Part shown: one piece after another, positions 18,115-26,971 of the stretch
Position numbering within the stretch: the first letter of the stretch is position 1
How the letters are laid out: the number at the start of each line of letters is the position of its first letter
DNA from: Luteimonas sp. FCS-9
Lineage (GTDB): Bacteria > Pseudomonadota > Gammaproteobacteria > Xanthomonadales > Xanthomonadaceae
Assembly (NCBI RefSeq): GCF_001014645.1
Contig: NZ_LASZ01000007.1
Location: 1-64,000 of the forward strand
Length of the DNA stretch: 64,000 nucleotides
Reading direction: 5' to 3'
The notes under the pieces: generated by a model
Told to the model about the DNA's origin: nothing
Database searches by the model: none
Seen by the model: only the letters and a program-made list of their open reading frames with translations
Position numbers and translations under genes: made by a program

Positions 18115-18335
18115 GCGGCGCAAAGGTTAACAGGGCCGGCCGCCGATACCGCCGCACTGCAGCAAATCGCGCACACGCCCAGTTCACACCGGCGGCTTCG
18201 CGGCAGGGCTAGACTCTGCTCCCCGCCGCCCGGTTCCGGAGCGCGAAGTGATCGTTGCCTGCATGCCATCGATCCGAAGGCCGCCCGCCCCCGGCGCGCG
18301 CGTCGCGCGTCCGCCGGCCGCGGGATGCCGGCACC

Positions 18336-19151
18336 ATGCCGGCGGGCGGGGCTGACGCGGTGTTCGACCTGCACTGCCACCTGCTGCCCGGCATCGACGA
18401 TGGCGCCGTCGACCTCGACATGGCGCTGGAGATGGCCCGGATGGCGGTGGCCGACGGCATCGAGGTGACCGCCTGCACCCCGCACATCTATCCCGGCCTG
18501 TACGAGAACACCGGGCCGCAGATCCGCGCCGCGATCGCCGCGCTGCAGGCGCAGCTCGACGCGGCGGGCATCGCGCTGCGGCTGGTCGAGGGCGCGGACG
18601 TGCACCTGACGCCGACGCTGGTCGACGGCATCCGCAGCGGGCGCATCCCGACCCTCGCCGGCTCACGCTACCTGCTGTTCGAACCGCCGCACCACGTCGC
18701 GCCGCCGCGGCTGGAGGAGGTGCTGTTCGAACTGATGACCGCCGGCTACGTGCCGGTCATCACCCACCCCGAGCGGCTGAGCTGGGTGGAGCAGCACTAC
18801 GACCTGTTCGTGCGGGTCGCCGGGCGCGGCCCGCTGATCCAGATCACCGCCGGCGCGTTGACCGGCCGCTACGGCCGCCGGGTCAAGTACTGGGCCGACC
18901 GTTTCGTCGGCGAGGGCCACGCGCACGTCATCGCGACCGACGCGCACCACCCGAGGCGACGCCCGCCGCTGCTGGCCGAGGCCCGCGAGGCCGCGGCCGC
19001 CCTGGTCGGCGCGGTCGAGGCCGATCACCTGGTGCGCACGCGGCCACAGGCGATCGTGCGCGGCGACCCGCCGACCGCCCTGCCACCGCTGCCCGCGCCC
19101 GCGCCGCCCAGGCCCGAGGGCTTCTGGCACCGCCTGCTGCGCTCCGCCTGA
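18336..19151 (+). CDS. CpsB/CapC-type tyrosine phosphatase (PHP domain)
   Basis: Manganese-dependent protein tyrosine phosphatase expected to dephosphorylate the GumC-like kinase two genes downstream. The 271-residue PHP domain starts with FDLHCHLLPGIDDG (metal ligands His13, His15 and Asp), and continues with TPHIYPG, ITHPER and ATDAHHP. The C-terminal 30 residues are a Pro/Arg tail. The ATG at 18336 places the PHP motif at residue 11, as usual for the family. First gene of polysaccharide locus A. A TAGACT hexamer at 18210-18215 could be its -10 box. Confidence 0.9.
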   Translation: MPAGGADAVFDLHCHLLPGIDDGAVDLDMALEMARMAVADGIEVTACTPHIYPGLYENTGPQIRAAIAALQAQLDAAGIALRLVEGADVHLTPTLVDGIRSGRIPTLAGSRYLLFEPPHHVAPPRLEEVLFELMTAGYVPVITHPERLSWVEQHYDLFVRVAGRGPLIQITAGALTGRYGRRVKYWADRFVGEGHAHVIATDAHHPRRRPPLLAEAREAAAALVGAVEADHLVRTRPQAIVRGDPPTALPPLPAPAPPRPEGFWHRLLRSA

Positions 19152-19169
19152 CTGCCGAGACGACCTGCC

Positions 19170-19868
19170 ATGACCCAGCCCGTCCGCCTCCTGCTCCTCG
19201 CCCTGCTCGCCTGCCTGCTCGCGGCCTGCGCTTCGGGCGGCAAGCGGGCGCAGCACCTGCCGGCCGACCTGCCGCCGCCCGACACCACGTCGACGTCGGG
19301 CGCCTACGAGGGCGCGTCCGACTACCGGATCGGCGCGCAGGACCTGCTGGAGGTCAGCGTGTTCGGCGTGCAGGAGCTCAACCGCCAGGCGCGGGTCAAC
19401 TCCAACGGCCAGATCACGCTGCCGCTGATCGGCGCGGTGATGGCCGGCGGGCGCACCATTCCGGAGCTGGAGACCGAACTCGCCCAGCGCTATGCCGACG
19501 GCTACCTGCAGAACCCGCAGGTCAGCATCTTCGTCAAGGAATACACCAGCCAGCGCGTCACGCTCGAAGGCGCGGTCAAGAAACCCGGCATCTACCCGCT
19601 GACCGGGCGGACCACGCTGCTGCAGGCGGTCGCGATGGCCGAGGGGCTCGACGAAATGGCCGACCTGCAGGGCGTGGTGCTGTTCCGCCACGTCAACGGC
19701 GAGCGCATGGCCGCCGCGTTCGACATGAGCGCCGTGCGGCGGGGCGAGATGGCCGACCCGCAGATCTACGGCGACGACATCATCGTCGTCGAACGATCGG
19801 GCAGCAAATCGGCGATGCGCGAGTTCCTGCGCACGATCCCGGCCTGGGCGCTGTTCATCGCGCTCTGA
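19170..19868 (+). CDS. outer-membrane polysaccharide export lipoprotein, GumB-like
   Basis: Wza/GumB-family exporter that forms the outer-membrane part of the polysaccharide channel. The 232-residue product has a lipoprotein signal with lipobox LAAC (Cys20), a poly_export domain (YRIGAQDLLEVSVFGV) and one SLBB domain (VTLEGAVKKPGIYPL). It is short like Xanthomonas GumB (about 210-230 residues), lacking the extra C-terminal domains of E. coli Wza. It lies directly between cpsB and the GumC-like gene, the typical exporter/co-polymerase pair. Confidence 0.92.
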   Translation: MTQPVRLLLLALLACLLAACASGGKRAQHLPADLPPPDTTSTSGAYEGASDYRIGAQDLLEVSVFGVQELNRQARVNSNGQITLPLIGAVMAGGRTIPELETELAQRYADGYLQNPQVSIFVKEYTSQRVTLEGAVKKPGIYPLTGRTTLLQAVAMAEGLDEMADLQGVVLFRHVNGERMAAAFDMSAVRRGEMADPQIYGDDIIVVERSGSKSAMREFLRTIPAWALFIAL

Positions 19869-19920
19869 CCCTGCGCTGCGAGACGCCCGCCACGGACTGC
19901 GGCACAAGGAGCCCGCCCGC

Positions 19921-22227
19921 ATGCAAGACGATCACCTGCCCGCCGTGACCGGCGACGATGGACACGGCGAGCGCCGACTGCCGGCGCACGGCAGCGGCCA
20001 GCTGACCCCCGCCGGCGCCCGCGGCCTGAGCGTCGAGCTGCTCGAGGGCAAGCGCGGCACCGGCAACGAGATCGACCTGCTCACCTACTGGCGCATCCTC
20101 GTCAAGCGCCGCTGGCTGGTGCTCGGGGTGCTGGGGGCGGTGGTCGCGGTCACGCTGCTGGCCACGCTGCTGATGCCGCCGGTCTACCGGGCCACCGCGA
20201 CGCTGCAGATCGACCGGGAAACCGTGCAGATCATGCAGGTCGAAGGCATGACCAACGCCGAGGGCACGTCCACACCCGACTTCCTGACAACCCAGTACGA
20301 GCTGTTGCGCAGCCGCGCGCTGGCCGAGCGCGTCGCCGACGAACTGCGGATCGACCGTGCGACCGTCGAACGCCTGCGCGCGACGTCGTGGTGGCAGCGC
20401 GCGAGCGCCGCGCTGCGCCCGTCCGCGGGTAACGACGCGACCGACACCGCCGACGAGAACGTGGCCGATGCCGTCGACGAGGCCGCACAGGACGACGGGC
20501 GCGCCGACCTGGCGCAGGGCACGGCGCTGGTCCGCGACGGGCCCACCATCGAGCCGGTGCGCAACTCGCGGCTGGTGCGGGTGCATTTCGACTCGACGCT
20601 GCCGGGGTTCTCCGCACGCGTGGCCAACGCGATCGCCGACGGCTTCATCGAGTCCGGCGTCGAGCGCAGGTTCGGCGCGTCCTCGCACGCAAGCCGCTAT
20701 CTCGAGGCGCAGCTGGCGCTGGCCAAGGGCCGGCTCGAGGAATCGGAACGCGCCCTGGTGGCGTTCGCCACGCGCGAGAACATCGTCGGCAGCGGCGAGG
20801 GCGGGCTCTCGCTGGAAGGCCAGAACCTGAGCACGCTCAACACCGCGCTCGCCGCCGCCCAGGACCAGCGCATCCAGGCGCAGGCGTTGTGGCAGCAGGT
20901 CGGCGGCGGCGGCTCGCTGCCGGCCGCGGCGGTGGGCGCGTCGATCATCAACACGCTGCAGCAGCAGCGCGCGCAGCTCAATGCGCAGTACCAGCAGCAG
21001 TTGCAGACGTTCAAGTCCGACTACCCGGCGATGCGTGCGCTCAAGGAGCAGATCGACGAGGTCGGGCGCCAGTTGCAGGAGGAGCGCGCGTCGGTGCGGG
21101 CCTCGATCAAGGCCGAGTACGACGCCGCCCGCGCGCGCGAGAACATGCTGCTCTCGCAGCTGGCGCAGCTGCGCACGCAGGCGCTGGACGTCGACAACCG
21201 CTCGATCGACTACAACATCCTGCGCCGCGAGGTCGACACCAACCGCCAGCTCTACGACGGCCTGCTGCAGCGCTACAAGCAGATCGGCGTGGCCGGCGGT
21301 GGCGGCGCCAACAATATCTCCATCGTCGATCGCGCGATCGTGCCCGCCAGCCGCTTCAAGCCCAGCCTGCCGCGTAACCTCGCGCTGGGCCTGGCGATCG
21401 GCCTGGTGCTCGGCGCGCTGCTGGCGTTCCTGCTCGAGTTCCTCGACGACACGCTCAAGAGCCCGGACGATGTCGAGCAGGACCTGCGCCTGGCGGTACT
21501 CGGCGTGATCCCGCGCCTGAAGAAGCAGACCGTCGCCAACGCGCAGGCCGACCCGCGCTCGGCGTTCTCCGAGGCCTACCGCTCGGTGCGCACCGCGCTG
21601 CAGTTCTCCACCGACCGCGGCGTCCCGCGCACGCTGCTGATCACCAGCGCCAGCGCCGCCGAAGGCAAGTCGACCACCGCGCTGACGCTGGCACGCAACT
21701 TCGCGCAGCTCGGCAAGCGCGTCTTGCTGATCGACGCGGACCTGCGCAACCCCTCGCTGCACAAGACGCTCGAGGTGCGCTCGGAGACCGGGCTGTCGAG
21801 CCTGCTGGCCGGCGCGGCGGCGATGGGCAAGGCGGTCGTGGACACCGACGACGAGCGACTGAAGGTGATCCTCGCCGGCCCGCTGCCGCCCAACCCCGCC
21901 GAACTGCTGTCGGGCAACCGGCTGCTGTCGCTGCTCACCGTCGCGGCCGAGCACTACGACCAAGTCATCATCGACGGCCCGCCGGTGCTGGGCATCGCCG
22001 ACGCGCCGCTGCTGTCCAACGTCGTGGGCGGCACGCTGCTGGTGGTGCAGGCCGGCAGCACGCGCAGGAAGACCGCGCAGACCGCGCTCAAGCGGCTGCT
22101 GGTCGCGCGTGCGCGGGTCATCGGCGCGCTGCTCACGCACTACGACGCCAAGGTTGCCGGGCAGGACGACGACTACGCGTCCTACTACGCCTACGGGACG
22201 TCGCCCAGGCTGACCGGCAATCCCTAG
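19921..22227 (+). CDS. chain-length determinant / tyrosine autokinase, GumC-Wzc type
   Basis: Inner-membrane polysaccharide co-polymerase fused to a bacterial tyrosine kinase. In the 768 residues there is an N-terminal Wzz helix (about 62-85), a long periplasmic coiled coil (about 240-460), a second helix (LALGLAIGLVLGALLAFLL, about 485-505), and a C-terminal kinase with Walker A AAEGKSTT (Lys583), Walker A' LLIDADLR and Walker B VIIDGPPVL. The tail has a tyrosine cluster, DDDYASYYAYG, the expected autophosphorylation site. Partner of the CpsB phosphatase and GumB-like exporter in the same operon. Confidence 0.94.
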   Translation: MQDDHLPAVTGDDGHGERRLPAHGSGQLTPAGARGLSVELLEGKRGTGNEIDLLTYWRILVKRRWLVLGVLGAVVAVTLLATLLMPPVYRATATLQIDRETVQIMQVEGMTNAEGTSTPDFLTTQYELLRSRALAERVADELRIDRATVERLRATSWWQRASAALRPSAGNDATDTADENVADAVDEAAQDDGRADLAQGTALVRDGPTIEPVRNSRLVRVHFDSTLPGFSARVANAIADGFIESGVERRFGASSHASRYLEAQLALAKGRLEESERALVAFATRENIVGSGEGGLSLEGQNLSTLNTALAAAQDQRIQAQALWQQVGGGGSLPAAAVGASIINTLQQQRAQLNAQYQQQLQTFKSDYPAMRALKEQIDEVGRQLQEERASVRASIKAEYDAARARENMLLSQLAQLRTQALDVDNRSIDYNILRREVDTNRQLYDGLLQRYKQIGVAGGGGANNISIVDRAIVPASRFKPSLPRNLALGLAIGLVLGALLAFLLEFLDDTLKSPDDVEQDLRLAVLGVIPRLKKQTVANAQADPRSAFSEAYRSVRTALQFSTDRGVPRTLLITSASAAEGKSTTALTLARNFAQLGKRVLLIDADLRNPSLHKTLEVRSETGLSSLLAGAAAMGKAVVDTDDERLKVILAGPLPPNPAELLSGNRLLSLLTVAAEHYDQVIIDGPPVLGIADAPLLSNVVGGTLLVVQAGSTRRKTAQTALKRLLVARARVIGALLTHYDAKVAGQDDDYASYYAYGTSPRLTGNP

Positions 22228-22236
22228 GCCGGTGGC

Positions 22237-23586
22237 ATGACCGCCGGAGAGGAAGCCCTCGACATCGCCTTCGGCCTGCTGCGCGTGCCGGCTCGGCGCG
22301 AGGCGCTGCGCACGCGTCCGCTGCCCGACGGCGTCACCGAGGTCATCGAGATCGCATCCGGCGACGACGACGCGCTGCGGGCCGCGGTCGCGCGGACCGG
22401 CCACGCGCCGGCCGAGCTGCTCGAGGCCACGCGCTTCTACGTCCAGCAGGTGCTGCTGGCCGACGGCGCAGACGCCTACCGCGTGCTCGGCGCGCGGCCG
22501 GGCGCCGAGCACGCGCGGCTGCGCCGGCACCATCGCCTGCTGCTGCGCTGGCTGCACCCCGATCGCGGCCAGGACTGGGGCGACGCGTTCGCCTGGCGCA
22601 TCAACGACGCCTGGCGCGCATTGCGCACGCCCGCTGCACGCGCGCGTTACGAGGCGCAGCGCCCCGCTGCCGCGATGGCGCCCCCTGCGGGCGCCCGCCC
22701 GCCCGCAGCGACGGCGGCCGGTCCGGCGCGGCCCCCGCTGCCGGTGCCCGGGCCGGACCGGCGCAGCGTCGCCGCACCGTGGATCGTCGGCCTGCTCGCG
22801 GCGACCTGCCTGCTGCTCGCCTGGCTTGCGATGCGCGCCGACTGGACGCCGCCACACGAGGACGATCCCGTGGTCGCCGTCCGGCCGCCACGTGCCGCGT
22901 CGCCATCGCCATCGCCTGGGTCCTTGCCGAGGCCGACGTCGGCCCCCCCCGTTCCCGCCTCGTCGCGTCGACCCCCTGCCCCCGACAACGCGTCCTCGCC
23001 GGCCCCCGCGGCGGCGATGCCGGCCGACGCCGCCGACGCATCGCTGGTCGAGGATCCTCCGCCTGCCGCCGTGGCCGACGCCGTCGCGCCCCGCGCGACC
23101 CCCGCCGCGCTTTCGGCACCGGAGGCGCCCCCGCGACGCCCGGCGCCCGTCCCCCCGCCGGCCGCGCCGCCCGTGCCACCGTCCGCGTCCGCCGGGCCGA
23201 TGCCTGCCCCTTCGCCCGGCCTCCAGGCGGAGGCGGAGGAGGATCCGTCGCGCCTGATGCGCGAGGCCGAACGCATGGTGGCGGCCCTGGTCGACCAGCT
23301 CACCGCACGGTCGCCGGCCGCGCCGGTGCCCGAGCCCGTCGCGGACGCCCGGGACGCGCTGCACGCGCGCGTGGCGCCGGCGCTGCGCCGGCGCATGACG
23401 TTGCAGGACGCCGAGTGGACCCTCGGCGCGCGGGCCGCCTCGATGCAGGCGCCCTATCGACTGGGTGGATGGCGCGGAACAGGGGAGACCGGATGGCTGC
23501 GCGTGACGCTGGTGCGGGACCAGGCCCGATGGCGGCTGGACACACTGCGGCTGGAACCGGCGGTGCAGGAGGCGGCCACCCGATGA
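22237..23586 (+). CDS. membrane-anchored J-domain protein of the polysaccharide locus
   Basis: The 449-residue product has an uncharacterised N-terminal part (1-80), then a J domain (about 83-140) with the HPD motif in LRWLHPDRGQD (His107-Asp109) and helix III WRINDAWRALRTPAAR. A single membrane helix follows (about 182-201), then a 150-residue Pro/Ala linker and a small C-terminal domain ending near RWRLDTLRLE. The J domain should face the cytoplasm and the tail the periplasm. J domains recruit Hsp70 (DnaK). It starts ten bases after the GumC-like kinase, so it is probably co-expressed and may act on the export machine; that role is inferred. Confidence 0.78.
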   Translation: MTAGEEALDIAFGLLRVPARREALRTRPLPDGVTEVIEIASGDDDALRAAVARTGHAPAELLEATRFYVQQVLLADGADAYRVLGARPGAEHARLRRHHRLLLRWLHPDRGQDWGDAFAWRINDAWRALRTPAARARYEAQRPAAAMAPPAGARPPAATAAGPARPPLPVPGPDRRSVAAPWIVGLLAATCLLLAWLAMRADWTPPHEDDPVVAVRPPRAASPSPSPGSLPRPTSAPPVPASSRRPPAPDNASSPAPAAAMPADAADASLVEDPPPAAVADAVAPRATPAALSAPEAPPRRPAPVPPPAAPPVPPSASAGPMPAPSPGLQAEAEEDPSRLMREAERMVAALVDQLTARSPAAPVPEPVADARDALHARVAPALRRRMTLQDAEWTLGARAASMQAPYRLGGWRGTGETGWLRVTLVRDQARWRLDTLRLEPAVQEAATR

Positions 23587-24761
23587 GCCCCGCGCGCCGC
23601 TTCGTGTTCGCGGGCGTTCTGGCCCTGCTGGCCTGGGCCGGCTGGCAACTCGTCGCCCATCGCCACGCCGAGCGCGACGCCTCGGCCGCGCTCGCCGAGG
23701 CCAACGCCCGCCTGCGGGCCGGCGATGCCGACGGTGCCGCCCGGATCGCGCGCGGGGCCCTGACCCAGGCGCCGGGCCAGGGGCGCGCGTTCGGCATCCT
23801 CGCGCGCGCGCTCGACGACGAAACCGACGACCCGGCCAGCCGCCAGCGCTACGCCATCGCCGCGCGCCGTGCGCCGCGCGATGCCGGTGTGCGCGTCGCC
23901 CTCGCCGCCGACGCCCTCGAAGGCGGCGACCACGCCGCCGCGCTGGTGCAGCTCGATGCACTGCTGACGATCGCGCCGTCGCGCCGGCAGGACCTGTTCG
24001 GCGCGATCGCGCAGTTGTGCGACGACCCCGACTTCGCCGATGCGCTGGCCGCGCATCTCGCCCACCGCCCGCGCTGGCGCGCCGGCGCGTTGCGCGCCAT
24101 CGCCGACACTGCCCGCCCCGAAGCCAAGGACCGCCTGTACGGCGCGCTGCGGGCCGCCGGCGATCTCGGCCCCGACGAGGCGGCCCGCTGGATCGAGGGC
24201 ATGTTGCGCGAGGGCCGCTGGGGCGATGCCTACGCCCGCTGGTTCGCCGGGATCGATCCGGCGCCGTCCCGGCTCCCGGTGCCGTGGAACGGGGACTTCG
24301 CTGCGCCGATCGGCGGCGCCGGCTTCGACTGGCGGCTGCGGCCCACCGCCGGTGTCGCGACGCAGCGGGTCCGCACGTCGTCCGGTCATGCGCTGCGCCT
24401 GCGCTTCATCGGCCGCCCGGTGGCCCGCACCGGCCTCGAGCAACCGCTGCTGCTGGCGCCGGGGCCGCACGTGCTGCACTGGCGGGCCCGTACCGACGAT
24501 CTGCGCAGCGACCAGGGCCTCGCCTGGGAACTGGCCTGCGCCCGCGGACGTGCGATCGCGCGCGGCGCGGCCGTCCGCCAGGCCGAGGCCTGGACCGAAC
24601 GTGCCCTGGCCTTCGAGGTCCCGGAGCGCGACTGCGACGGCCAGTGGCTGCGGCTGGTCAATCCCGCGCCGCGCGGCGTCGCGCAGATCGTGCGCGGCGA
24701 ACTCCTGGTCTCGGACGTGAGAATCTCGGCGGGCGGCGAACAAAATCCCCATTCACCTTGA
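23583..24761 (+). CDS. TPR-like membrane protein with C-terminal beta-sandwich domain
   Basis: Overlaps the J-domain gene by ATGA, so the two are translationally coupled. The 392-residue product has an N-terminal membrane anchor (about 7-25), helical repeats of TPR character (about 35-235, e.g. ANARLRAGDADGAARIARG) and a C-terminal domain (about 245-390) with alternating beta-strand patterns and paired aromatics resembling carbohydrate-binding jelly rolls (HVLHWRARTDDLRSDQGL, ERDCDGQWLRLV). Proteins of this layout occur near O-antigen ligase-type polymerases. A periplasmic scaffold or glycan-binding role is a guess. Confidence 0.65.
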   Translation: MSPARRFVFAGVLALLAWAGWQLVAHRHAERDASAALAEANARLRAGDADGAARIARGALTQAPGQGRAFGILARALDDETDDPASRQRYAIAARRAPRDAGVRVALAADALEGGDHAAALVQLDALLTIAPSRRQDLFGAIAQLCDDPDFADALAAHLAHRPRWRAGALRAIADTARPEAKDRLYGALRAAGDLGPDEAARWIEGMLREGRWGDAYARWFAGIDPAPSRLPVPWNGDFAAPIGGAGFDWRLRPTAGVATQRVRTSSGHALRLRFIGRPVARTGLEQPLLLAPGPHVLHWRARTDDLRSDQGLAWELACARGRAIARGAAVRQAEAWTERALAFEVPERDCDGQWLRLVNPAPRGVAQIVRGELLVSDVRISAGGEQNPHSP

Positions 24762-25052
24762 GCGCGGCACCTTGGCGCATCGAAACGACTTAATAAGGCC
24801 CTTTCAAAATCAATGACTTGGACGATCGAACGGCTAACACGAGACGCCTTCCGAGCGGCCGCGCATTTTCCAATCGCGCCCGGGGCTTTTTTCTGAATGG
24901 GTTATGGGCGTCAAATCCAGCTGAATGACCGGGAAAAACCTGTCAATACCGCTTGCGGCGCCTCCGCGGCAGGACTAGGCTGCGATCATGCGTCGTCGGG
25001 CGCCCGCCATTCCCGGCACATTCCGGCACACTTTCTGGATGGAAAAACTGCC
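24762..25052. other. intergenic region before the small secreted protein gene
   Basis: A 291-base gap with locally higher AT (TTAATAAGG near 24790, TTTTTTCTG near 24889). It ends the cpsB-gumB-gumC-J-TPR block and holds the likely promoter of the next gene. No gene is seen in it. Confidence 0.5.
24953..24981 (+). promoter_or_regulatory. possible sigma-70 promoter of small secreted protein gene
   Basis: TTGCGG and TAGGCT are separated by 17 bases, 71 bases before the ATG at 25053. The downstream part (CCGCGGCAGGACTAGGCT) matches the sequence before the cpsB-like gene (18198-18215) at 15 of 18 positions. The -10 match is only partial. Confidence 0.4.
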
Positions 25053-25472
25053 ATGAACATTCGCTTCGCGCTGATCGCGGCCCTGGCCATCACCGCCACG
25101 CCCGCCGCATTCGCACAGGATGGAAGTGCCACGCTGCGCGTCGATCGCGGCAGCGCGATGACCAGCACCGGCGGCGAATTCGCCGCGGCGCCGTCCGGCA
25201 GCCAGGTCGGACCCGGCACGCGCGTGATGCTCGCCGAGAACAGCCGCGCGACGCTGGTCTACCCCGATGGCTGCACCCAGCCGCTGAGTGCGGCCGGCGT
25301 CTACAGCGTGCCGGCGACCTGCGTCGCCGCGGCGGGCACCAGTGGCGCTACCGGCACGATGGCGGGCGGCGAGGCCGCCGCGACCGTCGGCATCGTCGCC
25401 GGCACGATGGCGCTGGTCGGCGTCGGCCTGCACAACATGGATGAGGAACCCGCACCGCCGATCAGCCGCTGA
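25053..25472 (+). CDS. small secreted/membrane protein of locus A
   Basis: The 139-residue product has a clear signal peptide (MNIRFALIAALAITATPAAFAQ), a 75-residue periplasmic domain with FecR-like beta pattern and two cysteines (about 74 and 90) that could pair, and a C-terminal hydrophobic glycine-containing helix ATVGIVAGTMALVGVG followed by an acidic tail. The helix closely resembles that of the YjbE-like protein of locus B (TVGIVAGVVAL). It has its own upstream promoter-like sequence and a perfect terminator after it, so it is probably a separate transcript. Function unknown; an accessory role in exopolysaccharide production is inferred. Confidence 0.72.
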   Translation: MNIRFALIAALAITATPAAFAQDGSATLRVDRGSAMTSTGGEFAAAPSGSQVGPGTRVMLAENSRATLVYPDGCTQPLSAAGVYSVPATCVAAAGTSGATGTMAGGEAAATVGIVAGTMALVGVGLHNMDEEPAPPISR

Positions 25473-25495
25473 GTCCGGCCGCCGGCAGGGGATCG

Positions 25496-25529
25496 AACGG
25501 GACGGGAAGGCATTTCCCGTCCCGTTTTT
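25496..25529 (+). terminator. rho-independent terminator
   Basis: A perfect 13-bp stem AACGGGACGGGAA / TTCCCGTCCCGTT with a five-base loop (GGCAT) is followed by a short T run, 24 bases after the small secreted protein gene and 14 bases before the polymerase start. It should end or strongly reduce transcription into the next gene. Confidence 0.92.
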
Positions 25530-25542
25530 CGTGGCGCGACGA

Positions 25543-26946
25543 ATGGGAGACGGCGTGCGCAGGGCATTGGGGGACAAGAGCGAATCGTGGGCCGTGGCCG
25601 CCGCCTCGGCACTGCTGCTGGCGCTGCTGCTGGTCGGCGGCAGCACCCAGGAGGCCACCGGCACCGGCGACCTCGTCGTCCGCCTGCTGTCGCTCCCGAT
25701 ACTCGCGTGGGGCGCCTACCGCCTGTTGCACGCCCCGCTGGGCACGCTGCGCGCCACGTGGCTCGCGTTCGCAGGCACGCTGCTGCTGATTCCGCTGTTG
25801 CAACTCGCCCCGCTCGCCGGAGGCGGCGAAGGCCGCGCCGCACTCGCCGACGATCTCGCACGGTTCGGATTGCCGCCGCCGCGAACCTGGTCGCTGCTGC
25901 CCTCGGCCACGCGCGATGCCGCGTTCTCGCTGTTGCCGCCGCTGGCGGTCTTCGCGCTGGCCTCGACGCTGTCGCACGCGGGCCTTCGCCGGCTCGCAGC
26001 CGCGATCGTCGCGCTCGCGATGGCCAGCCTGTTGCTGGGCATCGCGCAGCTCGGCGCGCCGCAGGAAAGCTTGCTCAATCCCTATCCGCAATGGCGGCCG
26101 GCGCTGGGGGGATTCTTCGCCAACCCGAACCACCAGGCCGCGCTGCTGGTCGTCGCGGCGACGTTCGCCGGCGCCCACCTGGCGGGCCTGGCCGACGCGG
26201 CCGAGGACCGGGTGCGCCCGCAGCGCATGCTGCGCATCCTGGCGGCGGGCACGGCGCTGGCGCTGGCGCTCGTCGCGCTGCCGCTCACCGGCTCGCGCGC
26301 GGGCGTGGTACTCGCGATCGTGGCGGTCCCCGCGGCGGCCCTCGCCCGAAGACCGTCCGCGACCGGGCGCGGACGTGCGGGCCTGGCCGTCGGCCTGGGC
26401 GCCATGGTCTTCGGCGCGCTCGCCGCGCTGCGCTGGATGCGCACCGATGCGGTGGACGACCTGCGCGGTCCGCTGCGCGCGGCGTCGGAGACGATCGCCG
26501 CGCGCTTCGCGCCCACGGGCAGCGGCATCGGCAGCTACGTGCCGGTGTTCGAGCAAGAGGCGCCGCCGCAACTGCTGATGGGCAGCTACGTCAACCATGC
26601 CCACAACGAGTACCTGCAATGGTGGATGGAAGGCGGCGTGCCGGCGCTGCTCGCGATGGCGCTCGGCGCGGTCGTCCTCGACGCCACGCTCGTGCGGCTG
26701 CTGCGCCTGCCCGGGCGCGATCGCGCGCTGGGCCTCGCGGCCTGGATCGCGCTCGCCGCGATGCTCGCGCATTCGCTCGTCGACTACCCGCTGCGCACCC
26801 CCGCGCTGCTTGCGATCGCCGCGGCGTTGGCCGGCATCGCGTGCGCCGAAGCGACCCGCGCGCGCAAGCCCGCCTCCACGCATGTGCGGCATGGCAGCGG
26901 CCGGGTCCCCGGCCGTCACGATTCGACGGCGGCCCCGTCCCGCTGA
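25543..26946 (+). CDS. O-antigen ligase / polymerase (Wzy_C family)
   Basis: Integral membrane protein of 467 residues with about eleven helices and the large periplasmic loop typical of the O-antigen ligase/polymerase superfamily: GFFANPNHQAALLV, LTGSRAG and NHAHNEYLQWWMEGGVPAL. It is expected either to polymerise repeat units or to ligate glycans. The ATG at 25543 lies just beyond the terminator of the preceding gene, so expression may depend on read-through or on a promoter within the terminator region. The C-terminal 40 residues are polar. The locus has a second polymerase candidate at 37621. Confidence 0.88.
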   Translation: MGDGVRRALGDKSESWAVAAASALLLALLLVGGSTQEATGTGDLVVRLLSLPILAWGAYRLLHAPLGTLRATWLAFAGTLLLIPLLQLAPLAGGGEGRAALADDLARFGLPPPRTWSLLPSATRDAAFSLLPPLAVFALASTLSHAGLRRLAAAIVALAMASLLLGIAQLGAPQESLLNPYPQWRPALGGFFANPNHQAALLVVAATFAGAHLAGLADAAEDRVRPQRMLRILAAGTALALALVALPLTGSRAGVVLAIVAVPAAALARRPSATGRGRAGLAVGLGAMVFGALAALRWMRTDAVDDLRGPLRAASETIAARFAPTGSGIGSYVPVFEQEAPPQLLMGSYVNHAHNEYLQWWMEGGVPALLAMALGAVVLDATLVRLLRLPGRDRALGLAAWIALAAMLAHSLVDYPLRTPALLAIAAALAGIACAEATRARKPASTHVRHGSGRVPGRHDSTAAPSR

Positions 26947-26971
26947 CGGGACCCGACAGGAACGGACACGG

